From: Afipia sp. 1NLS2
GTDB taxonomy: Bacteria > Pseudomonadota > Alphaproteobacteria > Rhizobiales > Xanthobacteraceae
Reading direction: 5' to 3'
Length of the DNA: 64,000 nucleotides
Assembly (NCBI RefSeq): GCF_000178995.1
Contig: NZ_ADVZ01000003.1
Location: forward strand, 62,001 to 126,000
This document shows positions 8,426-17,030 of the stretch, one piece after another; the stretch's first letter is position 1; each line of letters opens with the position of its first letter. The notes beneath the pieces are model-generated. The model was given only the letters and a program-made list of their open reading frames with translations. It ran no database searches and was not told the DNA's origin. Position numbers and translations under genes: made by a program.

Positions 8426-10075
8426 ATGTCGGAGACGATCACGCGATTTGAAGACCTGTCGGCGAGCGACCTGCGTGCGGTTGCCGAGCAATCCAATGCC
8501 TGGCCGTTCGAGCAGGCCAAACAGATCGTCAATCGCCTGAAGAAGAAACCGAAGGACGAAGTTCTGTTCGAGACCGGCTACGGCCCTTCGGGCCTGCCGC
8601 ATATCGGCACCTTCGGCGAGGTCGCGCGCACCTCGATGGTGCGCCATGCCTTCCGCGTGCTGACTGAAGACAAGGTCAAGACGAAGCTGCTTGCCTTCTC
8701 CGACGACATGGACGGCCTGCGCAAGGTGCCGGATAACGTGCCGAACAAGGAGATGCTCGAAGAGGACCTCGGCAAGCCGCTGACGAAGGTGCGCGACCCG
8801 TTCGGCACCCATGACAGCTTCGGCGCGCACAACAATGCGCGGCTGCGCGCCTTCCTCGACACCTTCGGCTTCGATTACGAATTCGCGTCGTCGACGGAGT
8901 ACTACACCTCGGGCCGGTTCGACGCGACGCTGTTGAAGGTGCTTGAGAACATCGACAAGGTGATGGCGATCATGCTGCCGTCATTACGCGAGGAACGCGC
9001 CGCGAGCTATTCGCCGTTTCTGCCGATCTGTCCGCGCACCGGCGTGGTGTTGCAGGTGCCGATCGTCGAGCACGACAAGAAGGCTGGCACGGTTTCTTAC
9101 GACGATCCCGAGACGAAGGAGCGTGTCACCGTTCCGGTCACCGGCGGGCATTGCAAGCTGCAATGGAAGCCGGACTGGGCGATGCGCTGGGTTGCGCTCG
9201 GTGTCGACTATGAAATGGCCGGCAAGGACCTGATCGATTCGGTGAAGCTGTCCGGGCAGATTTGCCGCGCGCTCGGCGGCACGCCACCGGAAGGCTTTAA
9301 CTACGAACTGTTCCTCGACGACAAGGGCCAGAAGATTTCCAAGTCGAAGGGCAACGGGCTCACTATCGATGAGTGGCTGCGTTACGCCTCGCCGGAATCG
9401 CTGTCGCTGTTCATGTATCGCGAGCCAAAGGCGGCGAAGCGGCTGTATTTCGATGTGATCCCGCGCAACGTCGACGAGTATCAACAATTCCTCGATGGCT
9501 TCGCGCGGCAGGACGCGAAACAGCGGCTTGGCAATCCGGTGTGGCACATCCACGCGGGCAGGCCGCAGGCCTCTGAGATGCCGGTGACGTTCCAGTTGCT
9601 GCTGACGCTGGTGTCGTCGTCGAACGCCGAGAATGCCGAGACGCTGTGGGGCTTCATCGGCCGCTACCGTCCCGGCGTCACGCCGCAGACCCACCCGAAG
9701 CTCGCCGCGCTGGTCGGCTACGCGATCAACTACTATCGCGATTTTGTCGCGCCGACGAAACAATTCCGCGAGCCGAGTGCGAACGAGCGCGCGGCATTGC
9801 AGGACCTGCGCGATGCGCTATCGCAACTGCCTGCGGACGCGTCCGCCGAGGACATCCAGAATGTCGTCTACGAGATCGGGCGGCGCGAGCCGTTCCTCGA
9901 TCCGGTGAAGAAGGGCAAGGATGGCCGTCCGGGCGTGTCGCTCGACTGGTTCAACATGCTCTATCAGGTGCTGCTCGGGCAGGAGAAGGGCCCGCGCTTC
10001 GGCTCGTTCGTCGCGGTCTACGGCCTCGCCAATGCCATGACGATGATCGACGCGGCGCTCGCGCGCAGCGCCTGA
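8426..10075 (+). CDS. lysK: Lysyl-tRNA synthetase, class I
   Basis: This 549-residue class I LysRS charges tRNA-Lys. The HIGH-type motif is [13 protein letters not shown] and the KMSKS-type motif is KISKSKGN. Class I LysRS replaces the class II enzyme in archaea and in many alphaproteobacteria, so it helps place the organism. The ATG at 8426 has GGAG five bases upstream; an in-frame GTG six bases earlier would sit on that site. It is followed after ten bases by a deacylase gene, giving a small translation-quality operon. Confidence 0.95.
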   Translation: MSETITRFEDLSASDLRAVAEQSNAWPFEQAKQIVNRLKKKPKDEVLFETGYGPSGLPHIGTFGEVARTSMVRHAFRVLTEDKVKTKLLAFSDDMDGLRKVPDNVPNKEMLEEDLGKPLTKVRDPFGTHDSFGAHNNARLRAFLDTFGFDYEFASSTEYYTSGRFDATLLKVLENIDKVMAIMLPSLREERAASYSPFLPICPRTGVVLQVPIVEHDKKAGTVSYDDPETKERVTVPVTGGHCKLQWKPDWAMRWVALGVDYEMAGKDLIDSVKLSGQICRALGGTPPEGFNYELFLDDKGQKISKSKGNGLTIDEWLRYASPESLSLFMYREPKAAKRLYFDVIPRNVDEYQQFLDGFARQDAKQRLGNPVWHIHAGRPQASEMPVTFQLLLTLVSSSNAENAETLWGFIGRYRPGVTPQTHPKLAALVGYAINYYRDFVAPTKQFREPSANERAALQDLRDALSQLPADASAEDIQNVVYEIGRREPFLDPVKKGKDGRPGVSLDWFNMLYQVLLGQEKGPRFGSFVAVYGLANAMTMIDAALARSA

Positions 10076-10085
10076 TCCCTGCGTC

Positions 10086-10559
10086 ATGTCGAAGGCCACG
10101 CGCGCGACGAGAATGCTGGAGCAGGCGGGCGTCGCCTTCTCAGTGCGCACATATGAGTACGACAGCAGTGCCGATCGCATCGGCCTGCAGGCGGCCGAGG
10201 CGATCGGCGAGGAGCCCGCGCGCGTGCTGAAATCGCTGATGGCGCTGGTCGATGGCAAACCGGTCTGCGTCATCGTGCCCTCCGATCGTGAAGTGTCGAT
10301 GAAAAAGCTCGCTGCTGCCTTCGGCGGCAAGTCGGCGCAGATGATGAAGCCGGCCGACGCCGAACGGCTGTCGGGCTACAAGGTCGGCGGCATCAGCCCG
10401 TTCGGGCAGATGAAGCCGCCGCGTGCGGCCATCGAGCAAGAGGCGATGGCGCAGGACCTCGTCTACATCAATGGCGGACAGCGCGGGTTGCAGGTGCGGC
10501 TTAATCCGCACGACGCAGCGAAAGTATTGAATGCCATCGTTGCGCAACTGGTGGCGTGA
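10086..10559 (+). CDS. ybaK: YbaK/EbsC-type aminoacyl-tRNA deacylase
   Basis: The 157-residue protein has the YbaK fold signatures: an early A-R-V-L-K-S-L with the conserved Lys, VIVPSDREV, and the G-Y-K-V-G-G-I-S-P-F-G loop typical of Cys-tRNA(Pro) deacylases. It likely removes Cys wrongly attached to tRNA-Pro. It starts ten bases after lysK and was probably recruited into the same operon. It ends three bases before the convergent regulator gene. Confidence 0.9.
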   Translation: MSKATRATRMLEQAGVAFSVRTYEYDSSADRIGLQAAEAIGEEPARVLKSLMALVDGKPVCVIVPSDREVSMKKLAAAFGGKSAQMMKPADAERLSGYKVGGISPFGQMKPPRAAIEQEAMAQDLVYINGGQRGLQVRLNPHDAAKVLNAIVAQLVA

Positions 10560-10562
10560 GCG

Positions 10563-11186
10563 CTACTGGCTCGCCCACAGAATGCGCGCGATCCACTCGA
10601 TCTCGGAGGTCGGCAGCGTGCGGTCGGAATGCGCGGGGTTGAGCGATTGCAGCTCGATCACCTTCTGGGTGCGGCGGCGCAATTCCTTCACCATCACCTC
10701 GCCGTCCTTGGTCTTGACCACCACGCGGTCACCGCGCCGGATCGGCGCGCTCGGCGAGACGACGATCACATCGCCGTCGCGGTAGGCGGGCTTCATCGAA
10801 TCGCCGGAAATTTCCAGCGCATAGGCATGCTCGTCGTTGACGGACGGCAGCCCGACCTCGTCCCAGCCCTTGCCGACCGGAAAGCCGCCATCGTCGAAAT
10901 AGCCGCCGCTGCCCGCTTCGGCGAAACCCAGCAGCGGCACCTGCACGGAACGCGACGAGCTTTCGATGAAATGCACGAAGGTGTCGACGCTGATACCGGT
11001 GGCGGCCAGCGCCTTCGCGACCGACTCGGTCGAAGGCCAGCGTTCGCGGCCATCGCTTGTCACGCGCTTCGACTTGTTGAAGGTGGTGGGATCGAGGCCC
11101 GCGCGCTTGGCGAGGCCCGAAGGCGACAGCCCGGCGCGGGCCGCCAGCCTGTCGAGCGCCGTCCAGATTTGATCGTGTGTCAGCAT
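10563..11186 (-). CDS. HTH regulator with S24 (LexA/CI-like) peptidase domain
   Basis: From the ATG at 11186 the protein has 207 residues. The N-terminal ~75 residues look like a helix-turn-helix (SPSGLAKRAGLDPTTFNKSKR). The C-terminal half is an S24 domain with an A-E-A-G-S-G-G candidate cleavage site, the nucleophile Ser in GDSM and the Lys in VVVKTKDG. Such proteins repress genes until self-cleavage, as CI and LexA do, but no prophage genes flank this one, so it may be a resident stress regulator. An upstream in-frame ATG at 11297 would add 37 residues unlike the family. Confidence 0.82.
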   Translation of the reverse strand: MLTHDQIWTALDRLAARAGLSPSGLAKRAGLDPTTFNKSKRVTSDGRERWPSTESVAKALAATGISVDTFVHFIESSSRSVQVPLLGFAEAGSGGYFDDGGFPVGKGWDEVGLPSVNDEHAYALEISGDSMKPAYRDGDVIVVSPSAPIRRGDRVVVKTKDGEVMVKELRRRTQKVIELQSLNPAHSDRTLPTSEIEWIARILWASQ

Positions 11187-11376
11187 CGTCGAACCGTTCG
11201 GCGGGGTTTCGATTATAGGAATTATTACCTTTATTGGGCGGCTTGTGCAATGAGCTGGACGTTGCATTTCAGCCTTGCGCCACATGTCCAACGTCAAGTC
11301 TTGAAGTCGCGGTTCGCCATGGCTAGGGTGGCGGCATCAAAAACAATAATGAACTCAAGCACTCCCGGAACTCGCC

Positions 11377-11721
11377 GTGCGGACCATCTATAAAATCTGT
11401 CCGGCACCGGCCTGGCGGGAAGCTGAGCGGGCGGGCGTCTATCGCGGCAGCCCGGACGATGTGCGGGATGGATTCATCCACTTTTCCACAGCCTCGCAGG
11501 TTCCCGGCACGCTGGCGAAGCACTTTGCCGGGCAGGCTGATTTATTCCTGATCGCGGTGAGTGCCGATGCGCTGGGTACGGCGTTGAGGTGGGAGCCCTC
11601 GCGTGGCGGCGATCTGTTTCCCCATTTGTACGGAGACCTCGATCCGGCCGCCGCCGACAATATTGCCACGCTGGCGGTGGGCGCAGACGGCCTGCACCGG
11701 CTTCCGGAGAATTTGACGTGA
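11377..11721 (+). CDS. DUF952 family protein
   Basis: This 114-residue protein begins with GTG and reads M-R-T-I-Y-K-I-C, the usual DUF952 start. The family signatures D-G-F-I-H-F-S-T, R-W-E-P-S-R-G-G-D-x-F-P-H-L-Y-G and D-L are present. DUF952 resembles the ADP-ribosyltransferase-like fold of small conserved proteins, but its role is unknown. Its stop overlaps the pyrD start (GTGA), so the two are translationally coupled. Confidence 0.85.
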   Translation: MRTIYKICPAPAWREAERAGVYRGSPDDVRDGFIHFSTASQVPGTLAKHFAGQADLFLIAVSADALGTALRWEPSRGGDLFPHLYGDLDPAAADNIATLAVGADGLHRLPENLT

Positions 11722-12812
11722 TTCGTGCTTTCGACCACCTGACGCTGCCGCTGCTGCGCAAACTCGATCCGGAGGATGCGCACCGGCTGGCGATCAAGGG
11801 TCTGCGCAGCTTTCCGATGCCGCGCGCGAAGGCGGACAGCCCAAGGCTGGCGACCCGTGCCTTTGGACTCGACTTTCCGAACCCGATCGGCATGGCGGCG
11901 GGCTTCGACAAGAACGCCGAGGTGCCGGATGCGCTGTTGCGGCTCGGCTTCGGTTACGTCGAGGTGGGATCGATCACGCCGCTGCCGCAGCCTGGCAACC
12001 CGCGGCCGCGCATGTTCCGTCTCGAAGAAGATGCCGGTGTCATTAACCGCATGGGGTTCAACAGCGAGGGCGCCGAGGTGGCACTGCGCCATCTCAACGC
12101 GCGGCGCGGGCGCGGCGGCATCGTCGGCGTCAATCTCGGAGCCAACAAGGAGTCCGAGGACCGCACCGGCGACTACGTCAAGCTGATCGGCATGTTCGCG
12201 CCGGTCGCGAGCTACTTCACCGTCAACGTGTCGTCGCCGAACACGCCGGGCCTGCGCAATTTGCAGCAGGCCTCCGCGCTCGACGATCTGTTGGCGCGAG
12301 TGATCGACGCGCGCAATCGCGCGCGCACCGAGGCGGGCGCGGTGCCGCTGCTGCTGAAGATTTCGCCGGACCTCACGCTGTCCGAACTCGACGATGTCGT
12401 GCATATCGCGCGCGCGCGCGGCGTCGATGGCATGATCGTGTCGAATACCACGCTGGCGCGCCCCGATACGTTGCGCGAGCGCGGGTTGGCGCTGGAGCAG
12501 GGCGGACTGTCGGGGCGGCCGCTGCTGCGTCTCTCCACGCGCATGGTGGCTGAGACCTATGTGCGCACTGAAGGCGCCTTCCCGTTGATCGGCGTCGGCG
12601 GCATCGATTCCGGCGGGGCCGCGCTGATGAAGATTCGCGCCGGCGCCTCGCTGATTCAGTTGTATTCGTCGCTGGTGTACAAGGGGCTTGGCCTTGTCGA
12701 GGCGATCAAGACCGATCTGTTGTCGACGTTGCGGCGAACGGGCAGGGAATCGCTGTCGGAAATCGTCGGCGCGGACGCCGCCATGATCACCGCGGAAGAT
12801 TGGCCGGTGTAA
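11718..12812 (+). CDS. pyrD: Dihydroorotate dehydrogenase (quinone), class 2
   Basis: This 364-residue membrane-associated FMN enzyme oxidises dihydroorotate to orotate with quinone in pyrimidine synthesis. Visible signatures are GMAAGFDKNAE, VEVGSITPLPQPGNP, NRMGFNSEG, the catalytic-Ser region NVSSPNTPGLR, LLLKISPDL, SNTT and the C-terminal GVGGI-x-S-G-x-x-A-x-x-K phosphate-binding segment. The start is a GTG that shares four bases with the DUF952 stop; the open frame upstream is not PyrD-like. The last 26 bases overlap the convergent MATE gene. Confidence 0.95.
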   Translation: MIRAFDHLTLPLLRKLDPEDAHRLAIKGLRSFPMPRAKADSPRLATRAFGLDFPNPIGMAAGFDKNAEVPDALLRLGFGYVEVGSITPLPQPGNPRPRMFRLEEDAGVINRMGFNSEGAEVALRHLNARRGRGGIVGVNLGANKESEDRTGDYVKLIGMFAPVASYFTVNVSSPNTPGLRNLQQASALDDLLARVIDARNRARTEAGAVPLLLKISPDLTLSELDDVVHIARARGVDGMIVSNTTLARPDTLRERGLALEQGGLSGRPLLRLSTRMVAETYVRTEGAFPLIGVGGIDSGGAALMKIRAGASLIQLYSSLVYKGLGLVEAIKTDLLSTLRRTGRESLSEIVGADAAMITAEDWPV

Positions 12813-14127
12813 GCGTTCCTGCGAAGGAGGCTTTCAGCAGCGCGCGGTAGCGCAGTGCCTGAAAGCATCCGCGCGCCAGCAGGAAGATCAGAAGCGCGAG
12901 CCACAGCCCGTGATTGCCGAGTGGTAGCAGCGCCGCCCACGCCGCGAAATACAGCGCCAGAGACGCCAGCATCAGGTTGCGCATGTCGCGCGCCCAGGTT
13001 GCGCCGATGTAAATTCCATCGAAGGCATAGGCCATCACGCCGCAGACCGGCGCCAGTGTGGCGAGCCACATGAAGGTGCGCGCGGCCTCCCGCACGTCGG
13101 CGCTCGCGGTCATCAGGTCGATCAGCGCAGGACCGCCCAGTGCGAGCGCCAGCGCGACGGCGATGGCAAACACCATGCTCCAGCCGAGCACGAGCTTCGT
13201 GGTGCGCAGGAAGCGGGTGCGGTCGCGCGCGCCGAGGCTGTAGCCGGAAAGCTGCTCGGCGGCAGTGGCGAGACCATCGAGAAAGAACGAGCCGATCAGC
13301 GCGAAATTGTTCAGCACCGCGTTGGCCGCGAGCACCACGTCGCCCTCGCGTGCGCCCTGCGCGGTGAAGAACAGGAACGCGCCGGTCAGCGCCAGGGTGC
13401 GGATGAAGATGTCGCGGTTGATCGCCATCATCCGTGTGAGCTTGGCGCGCTCAAATACCACCGCGCGCGGAATGCGAAAGCCGGCGCGGCCGAGCATCCG
13501 CGCTGCGAGCGTCAACCCGAACACGAGGCCGCAGGCTTCGGCGATGATCGCGGCATGGGCTGCGCCCGCGACCCCCTGTTTCAGTCCGATCACCAGAACC
13601 ACGGTCGCGGCGATGTTGACGAGGTTGATCGCGATCTGAATCGCGAGCGCCCAGCCGGTACGGGCCTGCCCGATCAGCCAGCCGAGCAATGCGTAGTTGG
13701 CGAGCAGAAAGGGCGACGACCACAGCCGCACTCCGAAATAGAGTCGCGCCGCCTCCGTCACCGGCCCGCTCGCGCCCATCAGATCGAAGGTGATGGCGGC
13801 CAGCGGCTTCTGCACGATGAGCAGCACGGCGCTTGAGAGAATCGCGATCAGCAGGCCGCGCGCGAGCGTGGCGCGGACTTCAAGCGGGTTATCCGCGCCA
13901 AGCGCCTGCGCGGTCAGCGCCACCGTGCTCATGCGCAGGAAGCCGAACAGCCAGAACATGCAGTCGAACACCACGGACGCCATGGCGACGCCGCCGAGCA
14001 GATGCGCTTCGCCCAGTTGCCCGATCACGCCGGTCGCGACGATGCCGAGCAGTGGCGTCGTCAGGTTCGCGAGCATCGCGGGCCCTGCGATAGCAAAGAC
14101 CCGGCCATGCGTAAGCTGGTCGTTCAT
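12787..14127 (-). CDS. MATE family efflux transporter, DinF-like
   Basis: A 446-residue membrane protein with about twelve hydrophobic segments. The start M-N-D-Q-L-T-H-G-R-V-F-A-I-A-G-P-A-M-L-A-N and the two P-L-L-G-I-V / T-A-x-A-L-G-A-x-N type segments fit the multidrug and toxic compound extrusion family, DinF branch. It likely exports a cationic or organic compound using a Na+ or H+ gradient; the substrate cannot be read from the sequence. It lies 37 bases after the small membrane protein gene upstream and may be co-transcribed with it. Confidence 0.88.
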   Translation of the reverse strand: MNDQLTHGRVFAIAGPAMLANLTTPLLGIVATGVIGQLGEAHLLGGVAMASVVFDCMFWLFGFLRMSTVALTAQALGADNPLEVRATLARGLLIAILSSAVLLIVQKPLAAITFDLMGASGPVTEAARLYFGVRLWSSPFLLANYALLGWLIGQARTGWALAIQIAINLVNIAATVVLVIGLKQGVAGAAHAAIIAEACGLVFGLTLAARMLGRAGFRIPRAVVFERAKLTRMMAINRDIFIRTLALTGAFLFFTAQGAREGDVVLAANAVLNNFALIGSFFLDGLATAAEQLSGYSLGARDRTRFLRTTKLVLGWSMVFAIAVALALALGGPALIDLMTASADVREAARTFMWLATLAPVCGVMAYAFDGIYIGATWARDMRNLMLASLALYFAAWAALLPLGNHGLWLALLIFLLARGCFQALRYRALLKASFAGTLTPANLPR

Positions 14128-14164
14128 GAGATGCGTTCAGGCGGAAGAATGTGCGGTGGCGACC

Positions 14165-14464
14165 TCAGCGCGGCCTGGAGCCGAACAGCCGCGACAACAG
14201 CCACAGCGGGACGACGATCACCGCGCCGAGGATGAAGTAGCGCCACAGGCTGTTGATGGCATCGAAGCCGAGATTCCAGATCCAGTCCGCGAGGCGGCGC
14301 AGGCTCTCGACGATATTCCAGGGATCGAGGCCGATGGCGGCGAGAACGATGCCGACCAGAACCGACATCAGAATGAGCCTCAGCACCACCGCGAGCGGCG
14401 AGCCTCCCAGAAAGCGGGAGAACTGATCGTCGCGTGCCGGTAATTCCTTCGCTTCGTTCTGCAT
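14165..14464 (-). CDS. Small integral membrane protein (DUF6460-like)
   Basis: A 99-residue protein with two hydrophobic helices separated by a W-rich, amphipathic segment (L-A-D-W-I-W-N-L-G-F-D-A-I-N-S-L-W-R-Y). It resembles small conserved membrane proteins of rhizobiales that I recall as DUF6460; no function is known. It is encoded directly upstream of the MATE exporter on the same strand, so a supporting role in the membrane is possible but unproven. Confidence 0.65.
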   Translation of the reverse strand: MQNEAKELPARDDQFSRFLGGSPLAVVLRLILMSVLVGIVLAAIGLDPWNIVESLRRLADWIWNLGFDAINSLWRYFILGAVIVVPLWLLSRLFGSRPR

Positions 14465-14708
14465 TGCCGTCTCCAGAATCCGTGTGTGCTGCTTTTAGCA
14501 CACTTTGGCGCAGGTGGGGCCGCAAAGCACTGCCGTCAATGGAGGGCGTGGGGGAAGGCGGTAGCTTTCCTGAATTTAATCCGGCGGCACCTTACGGTCT
14601 CACGGCCGGTAGCCGGTGGTTTCGTATCGCCTGCGATAGAATCGAGCTGCCGTGATCTGTTGCCGGGCGCGCGGTCAAGCTATAGAGGGGGCCATTTCCG
14701 AGGCCCTT

Positions 14709-15635
14709 ATGCCCGCGCCGCTTTTCCTGTCATCGGGTGATCTGATCGCCGACCGCCGCTACGATTTCGCGCGCGACCTGCAACTGCGCGGCGACATTGC
14801 CGGTGCGGCCGATCTGATGGCGCAGGCGGTCGAGCGCGCGCCCAATTTCGCGTCGGCGTGGTTCGCGCTTGGCGAATTGAAGCAGCAACTCAATCTGCAT
14901 GGCGAGGCGATCCAGGCCTATCGCAAGGCGCAGGAGGCTGACCCGCAGGATCGCCACGGTGCCAAATTGCGGCTGATACGCCTTGGCGTGGAGAAGGTGT
15001 CGGACATGCCGCCGGCCTATGTACGCTCGCTGTTCGATCAATACGCACCGACCTTCGAGGACGCGCTTCTCAACAACCTCAGTTACCGGGGCCCAAGCCT
15101 CTTGTTGAAAGCCGTGCTGTCGGCCTGCCGTGGGATCAAGCGGCCCGCCTTCTTCAAATCCGCGATCGATCTCGGCTGCGGCACCGGCCTGGCCGCGCGC
15201 GCCTTCGAGAAGAATGTCGATGCCTTCGTCGGGATCGATCTGTCGCCCGGCATGATCGCGAAAGCCGAAGCCACCGGCCTCTATCGAAGGCTGGAAGTGG
15301 CCGACATGGTCGAGGGTTTGAAGGGAGAGGCAGATGCCGCCTTCGATCTCGCGCTGTCGGCGGATGCGATCATCTATCTGCCTGATCTTGCTCCGGCGCT
15401 GAAGGAAGTCGCGCGGGTGCTGCGCCCGAACGGGCTGGTCGCGTTCACCACCGAGACGCATCCCGGCGACGGCGTTGTGATCGGCGCGGGCCTGCGTTAC
15501 GCGCACGGCACGGTGCATGTGCGCGACGCAATCATGGGGGCCGGGCTTGTGCTGTGCAGTATCGAGGAAGCTTCCACGCGCACGGAGAGCGATGTGCCTG
15601 TGCCGGGCTTGATCGCGGTGGCGCGCAAGGCCTGA
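14709..15635 (+). CDS. SAM-dependent methyltransferase with N-terminal TPR repeats
   Basis: This ~308-residue protein has about two tetratricopeptide repeats first (F-A-S-A-W-F-A-L-G-E-L-K-Q-Q-L and A-I-Q-A-Y-R-K-A-Q-E-A-D-P), then a class I methyltransferase domain with the SAM motif A-I-D-L-G-C-G-T-G-L-A-A, V-G-I-D-L-S-P-G-M-I and the D-L-A-L-S-A-D-A post-II strand. It matches predicted TPR-methyltransferases (COG4976 type) of unknown substrate. The ATG at 14709 is chosen because the longer frame from 14652 adds an unlikely basic leader; the ribosome-binding site is weak for both. Confidence 0.82.
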   Translation: MPAPLFLSSGDLIADRRYDFARDLQLRGDIAGAADLMAQAVERAPNFASAWFALGELKQQLNLHGEAIQAYRKAQEADPQDRHGAKLRLIRLGVEKVSDMPPAYVRSLFDQYAPTFEDALLNNLSYRGPSLLLKAVLSACRGIKRPAFFKSAIDLGCGTGLAARAFEKNVDAFVGIDLSPGMIAKAEATGLYRRLEVADMVEGLKGEADAAFDLALSADAIIYLPDLAPALKEVARVLRPNGLVAFTTETHPGDGVVIGAGLRYAHGTVHVRDAIMGAGLVLCSIEEASTRTESDVPVPGLIAVARKA

Positions 15636-15682
15636 CGGCTGGAACTTTAAGGATAGGCTGTGCTTGTCAGGTGAGGCGGGGC

Positions 15683-17005
15683 ATGACGCATCCCAAAGAC
15701 CATATCGACAGCAAGAGACAGACGCCTGCGCCCAAACAGCCCGGGGTGCCGGGCGGCGTTCGCGGCTTTCTGCAAACGCTTGGCCCCGGTCTCATCACCG
15801 GCGCGGCGGATGACGATCCCTCGGGCATCGGCGCCTACAGCCAGGCCGGCGCGCAACTCGGCTACAGCATTTCCTGGACGATGCTGCTGACGCTGCCGCT
15901 GATGGTGGCGATCCAGGAGATTTCAGCACGGGTGGGGCGCGTCACCGGCCATGGCATCGCCGGTAATGCCTGCCGGTTTTACTCGGCCCTTGTCCTCAAC
16001 GTTGTCGTGGCGCTGCTGTTCGTGGCGAATACGATCAACATCGCCGCTGACCTCGCGGCGATGGCGGACGCGCTGAAATTACTGATCGGCGGACCAGCCA
16101 TCGTCTATGTCGTGGGCTTCGGCGTCGTCTCGGTCGCCGCGCAAATCTTCTTCGACTATCGGCGTTACAGCGCGGTGCTGAAATGGCTGACATTGAGTCT
16201 GTTCGCCTATGTCGGCGCGCTGGCGTTCGCGCATGTTGCGTGGGGCGAGGCGCTGCGTGGCCTCGTCATTCCGCAGCTCCAGTGGAAGTCCGAATTCTTC
16301 ACCACGTTGGTTGCAATCCTCGGCACCACGATCTCACCCTATCTGTTTTTCTGGCAGGCCTCGCAGGAGGCGGAGGACCAGCGGATCGATGCCCGCAAGA
16401 AACCGCTGGCTGAGAAGCATTATGGCGCGCGGGCGGAGTTTCATCGTATCCGGGTCGATACCGTCGCGGGGATGGTATTCTCGACCGTCATCGCGCTCGC
16501 GATCATCATGACGGCGGCGGCGACGCTGCACGCCAGCGGCAAGACCGACATCGAGACGTCCGCGCAGGCAGCGGAGGCGCTGCGGCCGGTCGCGGGCGCG
16601 TTCGCGGAAGTCATCTTTGCGCTGGGCATCATCGGCACAGGTTTGCTGGCCGTGCCTGTGCTGGCAGGCTCGGCGGCCTATGCGATCGGCGAGGGACGAA
16701 AGTGGCCGGTCGGTCTCGCGCGCAAGCCAAAGGAAGCAGTGTCGTTCTATTCAGTGCTGGCGCTGTCGGCGGGAATCGGGATCGTGTTGAATTTCACACC
16801 GATCAGCCCGATCGCGGCGCTGTACTGGAGCGCGGTCGTCAACGGCGTGCTTGCGGTGCCGGTGATGGTGCTGCTGATGGTCATGGTCCGGCGCACCGAT
16901 GTGATGGGCCGGTTCCTCGTCGGCGGCGCGCTTTATTGGCTAGGCTGGCTGTCGACCGTCGCGATGGCCGTTTGTGTGGCCGCGATGTTTGCCGGAATGC
17001 TGTGA
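15683..17005 (+). CDS. NRAMP-related divalent cation transporter
   Basis: A 440-residue protein with about eleven membrane helices of the SLC11/NRAMP fold. In classical Mn/Fe transporters helix 1 carries DPGN and helix 6 carries M-P-H; here helix 1 reads D-D-D-P-S-G and helix 6 reads T-I-S-P-Y-L-F-F-W-Q, so the metal-coordinating Met and His are absent. Related divergent NRAMP proteins are known to move Mg2+ or other hard ions, so the substrate may not be Mn or Fe. The ATG at 15683 follows a G-rich site (GTGAGGCGGGG). No metal riboswitch is evident upstream. Confidence 0.85.
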   Translation: MTHPKDHIDSKRQTPAPKQPGVPGGVRGFLQTLGPGLITGAADDDPSGIGAYSQAGAQLGYSISWTMLLTLPLMVAIQEISARVGRVTGHGIAGNACRFYSALVLNVVVALLFVANTINIAADLAAMADALKLLIGGPAIVYVVGFGVVSVAAQIFFDYRRYSAVLKWLTLSLFAYVGALAFAHVAWGEALRGLVIPQLQWKSEFFTTLVAILGTTISPYLFFWQASQEAEDQRIDARKKPLAEKHYGARAEFHRIRVDTVAGMVFSTVIALAIIMTAAATLHASGKTDIETSAQAAEALRPVAGAFAEVIFALGIIGTGLLAVPVLAGSAAYAIGEGRKWPVGLARKPKEAVSFYSVLALSAGIGIVLNFTPISPIAALYWSAVVNGVLAVPVMVLLMVMVRRTDVMGRFLVGGALYWLGWLSTVAMAVCVAAMFAGML

Positions 17006-17030
17006 GCATCCTGCAGCGTTTTCAAGCGAA

